34,215 nucleotides of DNA, taken from the NCBI GenBank assembly GCA_903953815.1, contig CAJBLA010000212.1, positions 1 through 34,215 of the forward strand, written 5' to 3'. Shown here one piece after another: positions 1 through 7,775 of this stretch (positions are counted from its first letter, which is position 1; each line of letters opens with the position of its first letter). The notes under the pieces were generated by a model. It was given only the letters and a program-made list of their open reading frames with translations. It was not told where the DNA came from and ran no database searches. Made by a program: the position numbers and the translations under genes. Source of the DNA: an uncultured Bacteroidota bacterium (lineage in GTDB: Bacteria > Bacteroidota > Bacteroidia > Chitinophagales > Chitinophagaceae).

Positions 1-473
1 CGACCCAATTGAGCGATACCACCTAATACTTTTTCCATTTTATCTTTATCACGACCTAATGTTAAACGCTCTTTTTTAGTTAAGCTTTCAGCACTTCCGT
101 CGCCCAACATCTTCTCGATGCTTTGCATTTTCTTAACGCTCTTACGAACTGTATTGAAGTTAGTCAACATACCACCCAACCAACGCTCTGTAGCGTAAGG
201 CATGTTTACTTTCTTAGCACACTCGCTAACGATTTCTTTTGCTTGCTTTTTTGTAGCTACAAACATGATCTTTTTACCGCTCTTAGCAATTTGCTTTAAA
301 GCAGCAGCAGTCTCTTGTAAGTGCTCTACAGTTTTGTTCAAGTCAATGATGTGAATACCTTTCTTTTCAGCGAAAATATAAGGTAACATTTTTGGATTCC
401 ACTTCTTTTTAAGGTGACCAAAGTGTACGCCAGCTTCCAAAAGTTGCTGTTGAAGTGAAGTATTATTTTCCAT
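1..473 (-). CDS. rpsB: 30S ribosomal protein S2 (partial, C-terminus outside window)
   Basis: Small-subunit protein S2, which binds late in 30S assembly and is needed for S1 association and mRNA binding. The ORF is open at the left edge, so it is absent from the ORF track. Translating the minus strand from the ATG at 473-471 gives MENNTSLQQQLLEAGVHFGH, then the S2 signatures KKKWNPKM, GIHIIDLNKT and RWLGGMLTNF. About 157 of the usual ~250+ residues are present. It lies 39 bp after rpsI in the order rplM-rpsI-rpsB; tsf would be expected beyond the edge (known from other genomes, not seen here). I see no strong ribosome binding site. Identity is very secure. Confidence 0.97.
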   Translation of the reverse strand, partial: MENNTSLQQQLLEAGVHFGHLKKKWNPKMLPYIFAEKKGIHIIDLNKTVEHLQETAAALKQIAKSGKKIMFVATKKQAKEIVSECAKKVNMPYATERWLGGMLTNFNTVRKSVKKMQSIEKMLGDGSAESLTKKERLTLGRDKDKMEKVLGGIAQLG

Positions 474-512
474 TTGTATAAATTGTAATAATGAATTAAA
501 AATTTGAATCGA

Positions 513-902
513 TTAACGCTTGCTAAATTGGAAGCTTCTACGTGCCTTCTTGTGACCGAACTTCTTACGTTCAACACTTCTTGGATCACGCTTCAATTGA
601 CCAGCCGCTTTTAAGGTTGGACGAACTTCAGGGTTTAACTCTACCAATACACGAGCAATACCTAATTTGGCTGCTTCTGCTTGACCTTTCATACCACCAC
701 CTGTTGCGTTAATTACGATATCGTATTTACCTTCAACACCAGCTGCTTTTAAAGGCGCTTCTACTTGATTTTGTAAGTATACTAAAGGAAAGTATGCTTT
801 GTAATCTTTGTCATTCACAGTGATCTTTCCAGAACCCTTGCTGACGAAGACGCGTGTTACCGCTTCCTTACGACGACCTACTGCATTTGTTTGCTTTTCC
901 AT
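513..902 (-). CDS. rpsI: 30S ribosomal protein S9
   Basis: Small-subunit protein S9; its basic C-terminal tail reaches the P-site tRNA on the ribosome. The 129-residue length is normal for the family. Visible signatures are the N-terminal NAVGRRKEAVTRVF, the central INATGGGMKGQAEAAKLGIAR, and the C-terminal RDPRSVERKKFGHKKARRSFQFSKR, which ends in the SKR tail typical of bacterial S9. The gene sits 20 bp downstream of rplM, the near-universal L13-S9 pair, and 39 bp upstream of rpsB, so all three are probably co-transcribed. Nothing unusual is seen. Confidence 0.98.
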   Translation of the reverse strand: MEKQTNAVGRRKEAVTRVFVSKGSGKITVNDKDYKAYFPLVYLQNQVEAPLKAAGVEGKYDIVINATGGGMKGQAEAAKLGIARVLVELNPEVRPTLKAAGQLKRDPRSVERKKFGHKKARRSFQFSKR

Positions 903-922
903 TTATTTATATTTGGAATTAA

Positions 923-1366
923 TTAAAATTTAAATTCTTTAGGTTGTTGTGCAGTATGAGGGTGTTTGTCACCAGCATATACAAACAATTTTTTAACCAT
1001 CTTACGTCCCAAACGATTTTTAGGTAACATACCTTTAACCGCTCTTTCCATAATTACTTCTGGACGACGCTTGATTAAATCTTCTGCAGCTTCTTCTTTT
1101 TTACCACCTGGGTAACCAGAGTAGTTTAAGTATTGCTTGTCGTGGAATTTATTTCCAGTCAACAAAACTTTTTCTGCATTAATGATGATTACATAATCTC
1201 CGCAATCAACGTGTGGAGTGTAATAAGCTTTGTTCTTACCACGTAGAACTGCTGCGATTTTTGAAGCGATACGTCCTACGGTTTGATTAGTACCATCAAC
1301 AATGTACCAGCCATGTTTAACGGTAGCCGCGTTGGCGTGCTTCGTGGTGAAATGTAGTTTACTCAT
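923..1366 (-). CDS. rplM: 50S ribosomal protein L13
   Basis: Large-subunit protein L13, an early 50S assembly protein. The 147 residues match the family length. Motifs include WYIVDGTNQTVGRIASKIA near the N-terminus, a central GDYVIIINAEKV, then YPGG and a KGMLPKNRLGRKM stretch, and a C-terminal YAGDKHPHTAQQP. The ATG at 1366-1364 fits homologues. It is the first gene of the rplM-rpsI-rpsB unit. A probable promoter lies about 70-100 bp upstream, and the leader between them contains two hairpins and a nine-codon ORF, so regulation through leader structure is possible. Confidence 0.98.
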   Translation of the reverse strand: MSKLHFTTKHANAATVKHGWYIVDGTNQTVGRIASKIAAVLRGKNKAYYTPHVDCGDYVIIINAEKVLLTGNKFHDKQYLNYSGYPGGKKEEAAEDLIKRRPEVIMERAVKGMLPKNRLGRKMVKKLFVYAGDKHPHTAQQPKEFKF

Positions 1367-1384
1367 AATTCTTTGTTTTAATGA

Positions 1385-1430
1385 GGCTGCGCTATCCCGT
1401 CAGCCATAAAATATTCCCCTTTTATAAGGG
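1385..1430 (-). promoter_or_regulatory. Structured 5' leader of the rplM operon
   Basis: Read on the minus strand, the leader holds two stem-loops: CCCTT-ATAA-AAGGG (1430-1417) and GGCTG-N11-CAGCC (1405-1385). The second encloses a nine-codon ORF starting at ATG 1407-1405 (MADGIAQPH, stop at 1380-1378), only 11 nt before rplM. Ribosomal protein operons are commonly autoregulated through leader RNA, so a role is plausible. I cannot match it to a named leader family from memory. Coincidental structure is not excluded. Confidence 0.4.
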
Positions 1431-1434
1431 AGGG

Positions 1435-1466
1435 CGAAGGTACGGGGGGAAATTGTTCTTTCCCAA
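1435..1466 (-). promoter_or_regulatory. Probable promoter of rplM-rpsI-rpsB
   Basis: On the minus strand TTGG (1466-1463), a 20-bp spacer and TACCTTCG (1442-1435) fit the Bacteroidota primary sigma-factor pattern TTTG-N19-21-TAnnTTTG, with C instead of T at the next-to-last position of the -7 box. A start about six bases downstream would give a leader of roughly 60 nt. Confidence 0.5.
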
Positions 1467-1654
1467 TATTTGAGGGTCGTTTTTTCACCCTGTATCTATA
1501 ACTACTTGATAATCAATAATATTTTTGTATCATAAAATACTTGATACTAAAATGTTGCTGAAAATCAATGAGTTAACAAATCGAAAACAGTGGCAATGAC
1601 ATTAATCTAGGGGAATATTGCGGGTTCTGACCTAAATTTACCTTACTTATATAT

Positions 1655-2824
1655 ATGTATCAGAAATTTCAAGCAACTCAATTTTTTACAGGCGCCGAGC
1701 TTTTGGATGACCAACTGGTTCTGATTACCCAAAAAGACGGTACCATTGAGGCCTTGGTGGGTATAGAAGATGCAGGAGATGATATTCAAAATTTTGAGGG
1801 CGTCATTAGTCCTGGTTTTATTAATGCACATTGTCATTTGGAGTTATCGCACATGAAAGGAATGATTCCTGCGAAAACAGGCTTGCAAGAATTTGTAAAA
1901 CAAATTGTGGGGTTGCGAAAAATAGATGATGCTTTAATTCAAGAAGCTATACTATCAGCAGAAAATGAAATGGTTGAAAATGGAATAGTTGCAGTGGGAG
2001 ATATTTGTAATACACTGGACACCTTAAACGCAAAAGCAAAACATCGTTTGGCCTATTATAGTTTTGTTGAATTGTACGATTTAGATCCAACACGCGCACC
2101 CGATAAAATAAATGCAGGTATTATTTTACAAAATACTTTTGAACAAAATTGTATTCGAGCTTCACTAGTGCCGCATGCACCTTACTCCTGCACGTTTGCA
2201 TTATTAAAATTATTAGCAACTCATTTTGGATCACATACCATTAGTATGCATAACCAAGAGACTGCTGCAGAGAATGAATTTTTTGAAAATAAAACAGGTG
2301 ACTTTATTAGCATGTATGAAAGAACAAAAGTGGCACTTGATTATTTTCATGCCACCGGAAAAACAAGTTTGCAATCCGTATTGCCGAAAATTAATACTGC
2401 CAACCATTGTATTTTAGTCCACAATAGTTTTACCTCTGTTGCTGACATTCAAGCAGTGCAACAACAAATGCCCAATACTTCTTGGTGCTTATGTCCCAAT
2501 GCCAATCAATATATTGAAAGCGCAATGCCGCCCATTGATTTATTGCGCGCGCAAAAAGCAAATATCGTAGTGGGTACGGATAGCTATGCCAGCAACTGGA
2601 GTTTAAATATTTTAGATGAATTAAAAACCATTCAAAAACACAACCCAACTATTGAGTTGGCTGAAATGCTTAGCTGGGCTACCCTAAATGGCGCGCGCGC
2701 ATTACAAATGGACAAACACTTAGGTAGTTTTGAAAAAGGAAAAAAGCCAGGGATCGTATTAATTTCAGGAGTAGATGCGGAAGGGAATTTAACAACGGGC
2801 GCGCAATCAAAAAAAATTATATAA
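1655..2824 (+). CDS. Amidohydrolase-family metal-dependent deaminase/hydrolase (TRZ/ATZ-like)
   Basis: A cytosolic metal-dependent hydrolase of the amidohydrolase superfamily (COG0402-type deaminases and chlorohydrolases); no signal peptide is visible. The metal-site motifs are in order: H59-C-H61 in INAHCHLELS, PHAPYS with H174, MHNQET with H199 and a nearby Glu, H256 in LVHNSF, and D309 in VVGTDSYASN. At 389 residues it is slightly shorter than many members, with a compact N-terminal beta domain. The HxHLExS form is also found in aminodeoxyfutalosine deaminases of the alternative menaquinone pathway, so that is one candidate function, along with deamination of another purine-like compound. 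No other menaquinone genes are in the window. The GH20 gene follows after 9 bp, so they may be co-transcribed. The substrate is undetermined. Confidence 0.8.
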   Translation: MYQKFQATQFFTGAELLDDQLVLITQKDGTIEALVGIEDAGDDIQNFEGVISPGFINAHCHLELSHMKGMIPAKTGLQEFVKQIVGLRKIDDALIQEAILSAENEMVENGIVAVGDICNTLDTLNAKAKHRLAYYSFVELYDLDPTRAPDKINAGIILQNTFEQNCIRASLVPHAPYSCTFALLKLLATHFGSHTISMHNQETAAENEFFENKTGDFISMYERTKVALDYFHATGKTSLQSVLPKINTANHCILVHNSFTSVADIQAVQQQMPNTSWCLCPNANQYIESAMPPIDLLRAQKANIVVGTDSYASNWSLNILDELKTIQKHNPTIELAEMLSWATLNGARALQMDKHLGSFEKGKKPGIVLISGVDAEGNLTTGAQSKKII

Positions 2825-2833
2825 AATTATTTT

Positions 2834-5095
2834 ATGAAAAAATATTTTAGCGTTTTAGTAGTTGTATTTTTTTTAATGGTGCTTGTATTACAACAGACAG
2901 TCGCGCAATCTACAAGTGCACCCACCACTTCCTTAACAAATATTATTCCTAAGCCGGTATCTGTAAAAGAAGCCCCAGGTGTATTTACTTTTTATCGTAA
3001 CACCATTATTGAAACCCCTGCTTCACTCCTGCATGCCAAACAATTATTGCAAAGTCAATTAAGCAATTACAATTTTGCATCTAATAAACAAGCAACTACA
3101 ATAAAATATATACTTGCAGGCAGTGCGGATAAAATTGCAAAAGAAGGTTATGCTATTACTATTGCTCCTAATGCAATAATAGTTAAAGCAAAAAATATTC
3201 AAGGGGCTTTATTAGCCACAAGCACTTTAGTGCAAATTCAATTGTTACAAAAAAATGCACAGCAAATTCCTTGTGGTGCCATTATTGATAGTCCAAGATT
3301 TGAATACCGTGGTATGCATATGGATGTTTCAAGAAATTTTTATCCAATTAGTTTTATAAAAAAGTATTTGGACATCATGGCTTTGTATAAGTTCAATACT
3401 TTTCATTGGCATTTAACCGACGGACCCGGTTGGCGATTACAAATAAATAGCTATCCTAAATTAACTTCGATGGCTGCATTCCGAACACATAATGATTGGA
3501 AAAGCTGGTGGAATAATGAACGAAAGTATTTGTCGGAAGGCGATCCCAATGCCTATGGTGGTTATTACACACAGGTGCAAGCCAAGGATATTGTGGCCTA
3601 TGCAAGTGCACGCGGCATTACGGTGATTCCAGAAATTGAAATGCCAGGACATTCTGAGGAAGTATTAGCTGCTTACCCTGAACTTTCTTGCTCCGGTAAA
3701 CCTTATGTGAATGACGTGTTTTGTGCAGGAAATGAAGCGAGTTTTGAATTTATTGAAAAAGTATTGACCGAGGTAATGGCCATCTTCCCTTCCAAATACA
3801 TTCATATTGGTGGCGATGAAGCAGGTAAAGGCGCTTGGAAAAAATGTCCCAAGTGTCAGCAAAGAATAAAAAATGAATCCTTAAAAAATGAGGAGGAGCT
3901 ACAAAGTTATTTGGTGAAGCGAGTTGAAAAGTTTTTAAATAAAAACAATCGAAATTTATTGGGCTGGGATGAAATTATAGAAGGGGGCTTGAGCCCGAAT
4001 GCAACAGTGATGAGTTGGAGGGGCGAAAAAGGAGGCATTCAAGCGGCCAATGAAAATCACGATGTCATCATGACACCTGGTGGCGAAACTTATTTTGATG
4101 CTTATCAAAATATTCCTTCCACGCAACCTGAAGCCATTGGTGGTTACTTACCTATGAAACGCGTGTACAATTACAATCCAGTGCCAGCAGTACTTGCCCT
4201 TGACAAACAAAAATATATCAAAGGCACACAGGGGCAATTATGGTCAGAATATATTCCTAGCACCACGCATCTTGAATACATGTCATTTCCAAGGGCCATT
4301 GCTTTAAGTGAGGTTGGATGGACCCCTATTGAAAATAAAAACTTTGACAATTTTAATAGTCGCTTACAAAGTCATTATTTATTATTACAAAAATTAAATG
4401 TCAACTACTACCGACCTTCCACGATTGTTGAAGTTTTTTCGGCACCTGACATGAATGAACAAAAAAATAAAATAAGTTTTACTTCCGAAATTTTTAATGC
4501 CAATATCAGATACACCATTGATGGATCAACACCTTCCATCAATTCATTAAAATATGAACAGCCCTTTTATGTAGGTGGCGAAGTAGCTATTAAAGCTTCC
4601 GTCATCACCAATGATGGCGTGGTTCACGAGCCCACTACTTATTTTTCCAATTATCATAAAGCGATTGGTAAAAAAGTAAAGTTCAATACCCTTTGGGATA
4701 AAAGCTATCCTGCACAAACGGAATCCACGCTAACCAATGGTATCATCGGTAGCATTACCTATTCAGATAAACAATGGTTGGGTTATTTAATTGATTTTGA
4801 TGTGGTGGTAGATATGGATAGTATTATCCCCTTAAATAAAATTGGGCTTCGCTTTATGCAGTATGTGGGGGCAGGTGTGTATATGCCTAAATCCGTTTCC
4901 TATTCATTCTCCAATGATGGTGTTAATTTTAGTACGCCCATCAAAGTTGAAAATAATATCCCTGATACGGAGCGAAAACTTTCATTTAAAACTTTTGAAT
5001 CCACATTTACAAATACATCGGCTAGGTATATTCGCGTGCAAGCTGATAATTCGCGAAGGCAATTTTTATTCACGGATGAAGTGATTGTGAATTAA
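2834..5095 (+). CDS. Secreted family 20 beta-N-acetylhexosaminidase with C-terminal chitobiase-like and discoidin-like domains
   Basis: Exo-acting glycoside hydrolase that would release terminal N-acetylhexosamines from chitin oligomers, glycans or peptidoglycan fragments. A signal peptide covers about residues 1-25 (MKKYFSVLVV..TVAQ), so it is exported. A GH20b-type N-terminal domain spans about 35-150. The catalytic barrel spans about 155-530, with PRFEYRGMHMDVSRNF, FHWHLTDGPGWR, IPEIEMPGH and the catalytic pair D328-E329 in HIGGDEAGKG. A chitobiase C-terminal-like module (YTIDGSTPS..KASV) and a discoidin/F5-8C-like sandwich, probably glycan binding, end the protein. The 753-residue multidomain layout is common in Bacteroidota. 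It is 9 bp after the amidohydrolase. No SusC/SusD pair is nearby, so it is not part of a visible polysaccharide utilisation locus. Confidence 0.93.
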   Translation: MKKYFSVLVVVFFLMVLVLQQTVAQSTSAPTTSLTNIIPKPVSVKEAPGVFTFYRNTIIETPASLLHAKQLLQSQLSNYNFASNKQATTIKYILAGSADKIAKEGYAITIAPNAIIVKAKNIQGALLATSTLVQIQLLQKNAQQIPCGAIIDSPRFEYRGMHMDVSRNFYPISFIKKYLDIMALYKFNTFHWHLTDGPGWRLQINSYPKLTSMAAFRTHNDWKSWWNNERKYLSEGDPNAYGGYYTQVQAKDIVAYASARGITVIPEIEMPGHSEEVLAAYPELSCSGKPYVNDVFCAGNEASFEFIEKVLTEVMAIFPSKYIHIGGDEAGKGAWKKCPKCQQRIKNESLKNEEELQSYLVKRVEKFLNKNNRNLLGWDEIIEGGLSPNATVMSWRGEKGGIQAANENHDVIMTPGGETYFDAYQNIPSTQPEAIGGYLPMKRVYNYNPVPAVLALDKQKYIKGTQGQLWSEYIPSTTHLEYMSFPRAIALSEVGWTPIENKNFDNFNSRLQSHYLLLQKLNVNYYRPSTIVEVFSAPDMNEQKNKISFTSEIFNANIRYTIDGSTPSINSLKYEQPFYVGGEVAIKASVITNDGVVHEPTTYFSNYHKAIGKKVKFNTLWDKSYPAQTESTLTNGIIGSITYSDKQWLGYLIDFDVVVDMDSIIPLNKIGLRFMQYVGAGVYMPKSVSYSFSNDGVNFSTPIKVENNIPDTERKLSFKTFESTFTNTSARYIRVQADNSRRQFLFTDEVIVN

Positions 5096-5178
5096 GGCGC
5101 GGTAATACTTAATAGTATACGCGTCATTACTACTTAATAGCACACAGGTCCTTGTTTTATTTATTTGAATCGGTAATA
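5096..5178. repeat. Short direct repeats between convergent GH20 and recO genes
   Basis: The 83-bp gap holds two copies of TACTTAATAG (5106-5115 and 5131-5140) spaced by 25 bp, and GGTAATACT at 5101-5109 and again at 5172-5180, at the recO stop. No convincing hairpin plus T-run terminator is visible. The repeats are short and may be chance in AT-rich DNA. Confidence 0.35.
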
Positions 5179-5913
5179 CTAATGCAAGATGGATTGCAAA
5201 ATAGGCAGCGATTTAATTTCACTGAATTTTTTATAATGCCAGCTGAGCGACAACTGGAATAGTTCTAATATTTTTTTTCTTTGTGCGCCGCTTAGGGAGA
5301 TCGTTTCTAAATCATTATAAAATTGTACGGCTAAAAAAGTAGAAGCTACCTGTGCAGTTTGTGCTTCCAAATAATAAGGATGCGCTGGTGGCTTGGATAC
5401 AAACTCCCCTTCCTTAATATCAAGTATGGGCGTTTCGTCGCTGTACTTTCCTTGCAAACCAAATCCCATGGTTTGACTTAAGTGAATTAAAAAATAAATA
5501 GGCAAATTACTGACCAAACCTGCGCCACCCTTATCGAGTTGTTTAAACGTATCCTCAATTAAATAAAATATTTCAGGGTGCGGTTCCGGCTGCATGGTTT
5601 GTTGTAACACTTCAACAATATATAGTGCAACTGCATTTCGGAGCACATCGGAATACACAGTTTGATATACATAATCCCAACTCACTTCCTTCACCATTTG
5701 CATCGCTTTCATGGGTGCGTGATACACTTCCATTTGCAATATAGCAGCGGGTTGATAAAACACGCCCTTATTGGCACCTTTTTTACTGGTTACCCTAGCG
5801 CCTTTGATGATGTATTGTTGTAAACCAAAAAGTTCCGTATACGCTGACATAATAATACTTGTATCCCCATATTTGGTGACACGTAATACAATACCCTTGG
5901 TGTTATGTAACAT
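5179..5913 (-). CDS. recO: DNA repair protein RecO
   Basis: Recombination mediator that works with RecR (and RecF) to load RecA on SSB-coated gaps. The N-terminal OB-fold is recognisable: HNTKGIVLRVTKYGDTSIIMSAYTELFGLQQYIIKGAR (quoted in parts: KGIVLRVTKYGDTS, LFGLQQYIIKGAR). An all-helical C-terminal domain follows. The 244 residues match the family. The four-cysteine zinc motif of many RecO proteins is absent, as in other Bacteroidota members as far as I recall. It converges on the GH20 gene and is divergent from higBA. A TAnnTTTG box lies 17 bp upstream of the ATG at 5913-5911. Confidence 0.92.
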   Translation of the reverse strand: MLHNTKGIVLRVTKYGDTSIIMSAYTELFGLQQYIIKGARVTSKKGANKGVFYQPAAILQMEVYHAPMKAMQMVKEVSWDYVYQTVYSDVLRNAVALYIVEVLQQTMQPEPHPEIFYLIEDTFKQLDKGGAGLVSNLPIYFLIHLSQTMGFGLQGKYSDETPILDIKEGEFVSKPPAHPYYLEAQTAQVASTFLAVQFYNDLETISLSGAQRKKILELFQLSLSWHYKKFSEIKSLPILQSILH

Positions 5914-5929
5914 AGATTAAATACTAAAA

Positions 5930-5937
5930 CAAATATA
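5930..5937 (-). promoter_or_regulatory. Probable -7 box of recO
   Basis: The minus strand reads TATATTTG, an exact TAnnTTTG match, 17 bp before the recO ATG. No good -33 TTTG is seen at the usual spacing, so only the -7 element supports this. Confidence 0.4.
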
Positions 5938-5975
5938 GCCATTTGGTGGCATAATATTTATTTTATTGATACAAA

Positions 5976-5994
5976 TGTAAAGTGTAACTTTACA
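5976..5994. promoter_or_regulatory. Operator palindrome of the higBA module
   Basis: TGTAAAGT-GTA-ACTTTACA is a perfect 8+3+8 inverted repeat ending 4 bp before the higB start codon. Its position over the expected transcription start is what is expected of the site at which HigA-type antitoxins repress their own operon. Inference from location and symmetry. Confidence 0.65.
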
Positions 5995-5998
5995 CTAT

Positions 5999-6283
5999 AT
6001 GATCGTCATTATCAAGCACAAAGGTTTGAAGGAATTTTGGACAAAGGGGTTAAGCGGAAAGCTGCCCTCCGATCAAAAAAATAAAATTCGACTCATATTA
6101 GACACTTTGAATGATGCCAACGAAATACCACAAGATCTTTTTCCATTTAAAAGTTGGAACATACATAAGTTAAAAGGAAACCATGTTGGATTTTGGAGTA
6201 TTACTGTAAAAGAAAATTGGAGAATTATTTTCAAATTTGATGGAAAAAATATTATAGACGTTGATTATCTTGATTATCATTAA
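5999..6283 (+). CDS. higB: HigB-family toxin (RelE-fold mRNA interferase)
   Basis: Toxin of a type II toxin-antitoxin pair. HigB proteins are small RelE-fold ribonucleases that cut mRNA on the translating ribosome. The 94 residues contain the family landmarks: an N-terminal IIKHKGLKEFWTKG, the central WNIHKLKGNHVGFWSITVKENWRIIFKF (seen here as WNIHKLKG and ENWRIIFKF), and the C-terminal DVDYLDYH, where family catalytic residues lie. The toxin gene comes first and the antitoxin follows after 9 bp, the inverted order typical of higBA. The ATG is 4 bp after the palindromic operator, so the 5' leader must be very short. The module lies between housekeeping genes with no mobile element beside it. 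No frameshift or truncation is visible, so it looks intact. Confidence 0.88.
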   Translation: MIVIIKHKGLKEFWTKGLSGKLPSDQKNKIRLILDTLNDANEIPQDLFPFKSWNIHKLKGNHVGFWSITVKENWRIIFKFDGKNIIDVDYLDYH

Positions 6284-6292
6284 TAAAAAACA

Positions 6293-6595
6293 ATGAACAG
6301 AAAAATTAAACATAATACACATCCTGGTGAATTATTTAGAGAAGAAATAATTAATGCCTACGGATTAACAATTACCGAGGTAGCTGAAATGCTAGGCGTT
6401 ACGCGTCCTGCCATATCCAACTTAGTAAATGAAAAAGCAGGCATGAGTCCGATGATGGCCTTAAGAATAGCAAAAGTATTTGGTGGAAACGCTGCGCTTT
6501 GGGTAAGAATGCAGGCTACTTATGACCTCAGGGAAGCAGAAAGCAATTGGGAAAATATTAAGCTAAAGCCCTATAAACAAGCTCAAATAGCTTAA
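6293..6595 (+). CDS. higA: HigA-family antitoxin (XRE-type helix-turn-helix)
   Basis: Antitoxin that binds and neutralises HigB and represses the operon. In 100 residues it shows the HigA opening HPGELFREEIINAYGLT, a helix-turn-helix ITEVAEMLGVTRPAISNLVNEKA at about 25-48, and MSPMMALRIAKVFGGNAALWVRMQ, the family's signature helix pair. It lies 9 bp after higB and is presumably co-translated with it. The probable binding site is the 19-bp palindrome in front of higB. It ends 21 bp from the convergent pheS stop, with no clear terminator between. Confidence 0.92.
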   Translation: MNRKIKHNTHPGELFREEIINAYGLTITEVAEMLGVTRPAISNLVNEKAGMSPMMALRIAKVFGGNAALWVRMQATYDLREAESNWENIKLKPYKQAQIA

Positions 6596-6616
6596 TAATA
6601 AATTTATTTTATTTTG

Positions 6617-7654
6617 CTAAACGCTCTTGAACTGTTGCAAAAAGCGTAAGTCATTTTGTGAATACAAGCGCAAATCGTTAACCTGGTATTTTAATTGCGC
6701 AATTCTTTCAACGCCCATACCAAAGGCAAAGCCCGTATACTTTTCAGGATCAATGTCAAAGTTTTTTAACACATTGGGATGTACCATACCGCTACCTAAT
6801 ATTTCAACCCATCCGGTGTGCTTACAAATATTACATCCTTTGCCACTACAAATTTGGCAACTAATATCCATTTCCGCACTTGGCTCCGTAAACGGAAAAT
6901 AACTTGGACGGAATCTTACTTTCACATCCTTGCCAAACATTTCTTGAACGAAAAAATAAAGTGTTTGTTTTAAATCGGCAAAGCTTACATTTTCATCAAT
7001 ATACAATCCTTCTACTTGATGAAAAAAACAATGCGCGCGCGCTGATATTGTTTCATTGCGATAAACACGTCCTGGACATATTACACGAATTGGTGGCTTT
7101 TGAGTTTCCATCACGCGCGCTTGAACACTACTGGTATGTGTACGCAATAACCATGCAGCACTTTCATCTGTCGCTTCCTTCACATAAAAGGTATCCTGCA
7201 TATCGCGCGCTGGATGATCCGCTGGTAAATTCATGGCACCGAAATTGTGCCAATCATCTTCAATCTCTGGACCTTCTGCAACTGCAAATCCTAATCTTTT
7301 AAAAATAGAAACCATTTGATTGCGCACTAAATTTAAAGGATGTCTGGTGCCCACTGTTATTTCATCGCCTGGCAAACTCATATCGATACTTGCACTATTG
7401 TCATCTGCTTCGCCTAAACCTGCTAATAATATTTCTAATTTTTCTTCGGCTGCAATTTTAAAAGCATTTAAAATTTGTCCGAATTCTTTTTTTTGTTCGT
7501 TGGGCACATTTTTCATCTCCCCCATAATTTGTTTCACCAAACCTTTGGTTCCCAAGTATTTAATACGGAATGCTTCCACCTCAGCAGAAGTAGCACCTGT
7601 CGCTGCTGCTATTTCCTTTTTAATGTCTTCGATTTGTTGTAACAATTGCTCCAT
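6617..7654 (-). CDS. pheS: Phenylalanine-tRNA ligase alpha subunit
   Basis: Catalytic alpha subunit of the alpha2beta2 phenylalanyl-tRNA synthetase; the beta subunit PheT is not in the window. The 345 residues include an N-terminal coiled coil, the class II core with GRVYRNETISARAH (motif 2 region), FHQVEGLYID, FRPSYFPFTEPSAEMD and motif 3 AFGMGVERIAQLKY. A cysteine cluster CQICSGKGCNICKHTGW (about 265-282) could bind zinc; similar inserts occur in other bacterial PheS proteins. The ATG at 7654-7652 is supported by the N-terminal alignment. Upstream is a hairpin shared with the divergent DUF4290 gene. The gene stands alone, converging on higA. Confidence 0.96.
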   Translation of the reverse strand: MEQLLQQIEDIKKEIAAATGATSAEVEAFRIKYLGTKGLVKQIMGEMKNVPNEQKKEFGQILNAFKIAAEEKLEILLAGLGEADDNSASIDMSLPGDEITVGTRHPLNLVRNQMVSIFKRLGFAVAEGPEIEDDWHNFGAMNLPADHPARDMQDTFYVKEATDESAAWLLRTHTSSVQARVMETQKPPIRVICPGRVYRNETISARAHCFFHQVEGLYIDENVSFADLKQTLYFFVQEMFGKDVKVRFRPSYFPFTEPSAEMDISCQICSGKGCNICKHTGWVEILGSGMVHPNVLKNFDIDPEKYTGFAFGMGVERIAQLKYQVNDLRLYSQNDLRFLQQFKSV

Positions 7655-7675
7655 AGTGCTACGAAGATAAGAAGA

Positions 7676-7691
7676 AGGCGTGAAAACGCCT
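7676..7691. promoter_or_regulatory. Hairpin in the pheS / DUF4290 divergent intergenic region
   Basis: AGGCGT-GAAA-ACGCCT is a perfect 6-bp stem; on the plus strand its loop is a GNRA-type tetraloop. It lies 22 bp upstream of the pheS ATG and about 85 bp upstream of DUF4290. It could be part of a pheS leader or a protein-binding palindrome. Function unknown. Confidence 0.3.
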
Positions 7692-7720
7692 GATGTTAAG
7701 GCTAACTATCCCTTTTGATG

Positions 7721-7753
7721 TTGGGGAAAATTACCCTAAAAGCCTTACATTTG
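7721..7753 (+). promoter_or_regulatory. Probable promoter of the DUF4290 gene
   Basis: TTGG (7721-7724), a 21-bp spacer and TACATTTG (7746-7753), an exact TAnnTTTG box, end 22 bp before the ATG. This fits the Bacteroidota promoter pattern and implies a leader of about 15 nt. Confidence 0.55.
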
Positions 7754-7775
7754 TTGTCAGACGAAGTTAATTTAC

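Noticed and set aside
338-589. 83-aa minus ORF in the track between rpsB and rpsI
   Set aside because: It overlaps both ribosomal protein genes in another frame and has no family resemblance.
6627-7670. Three plus-strand ORFs (91, 132 and 116 aa) across pheS
   Set aside because: Antisense shadows of pheS with biased composition and no recognisable domain.
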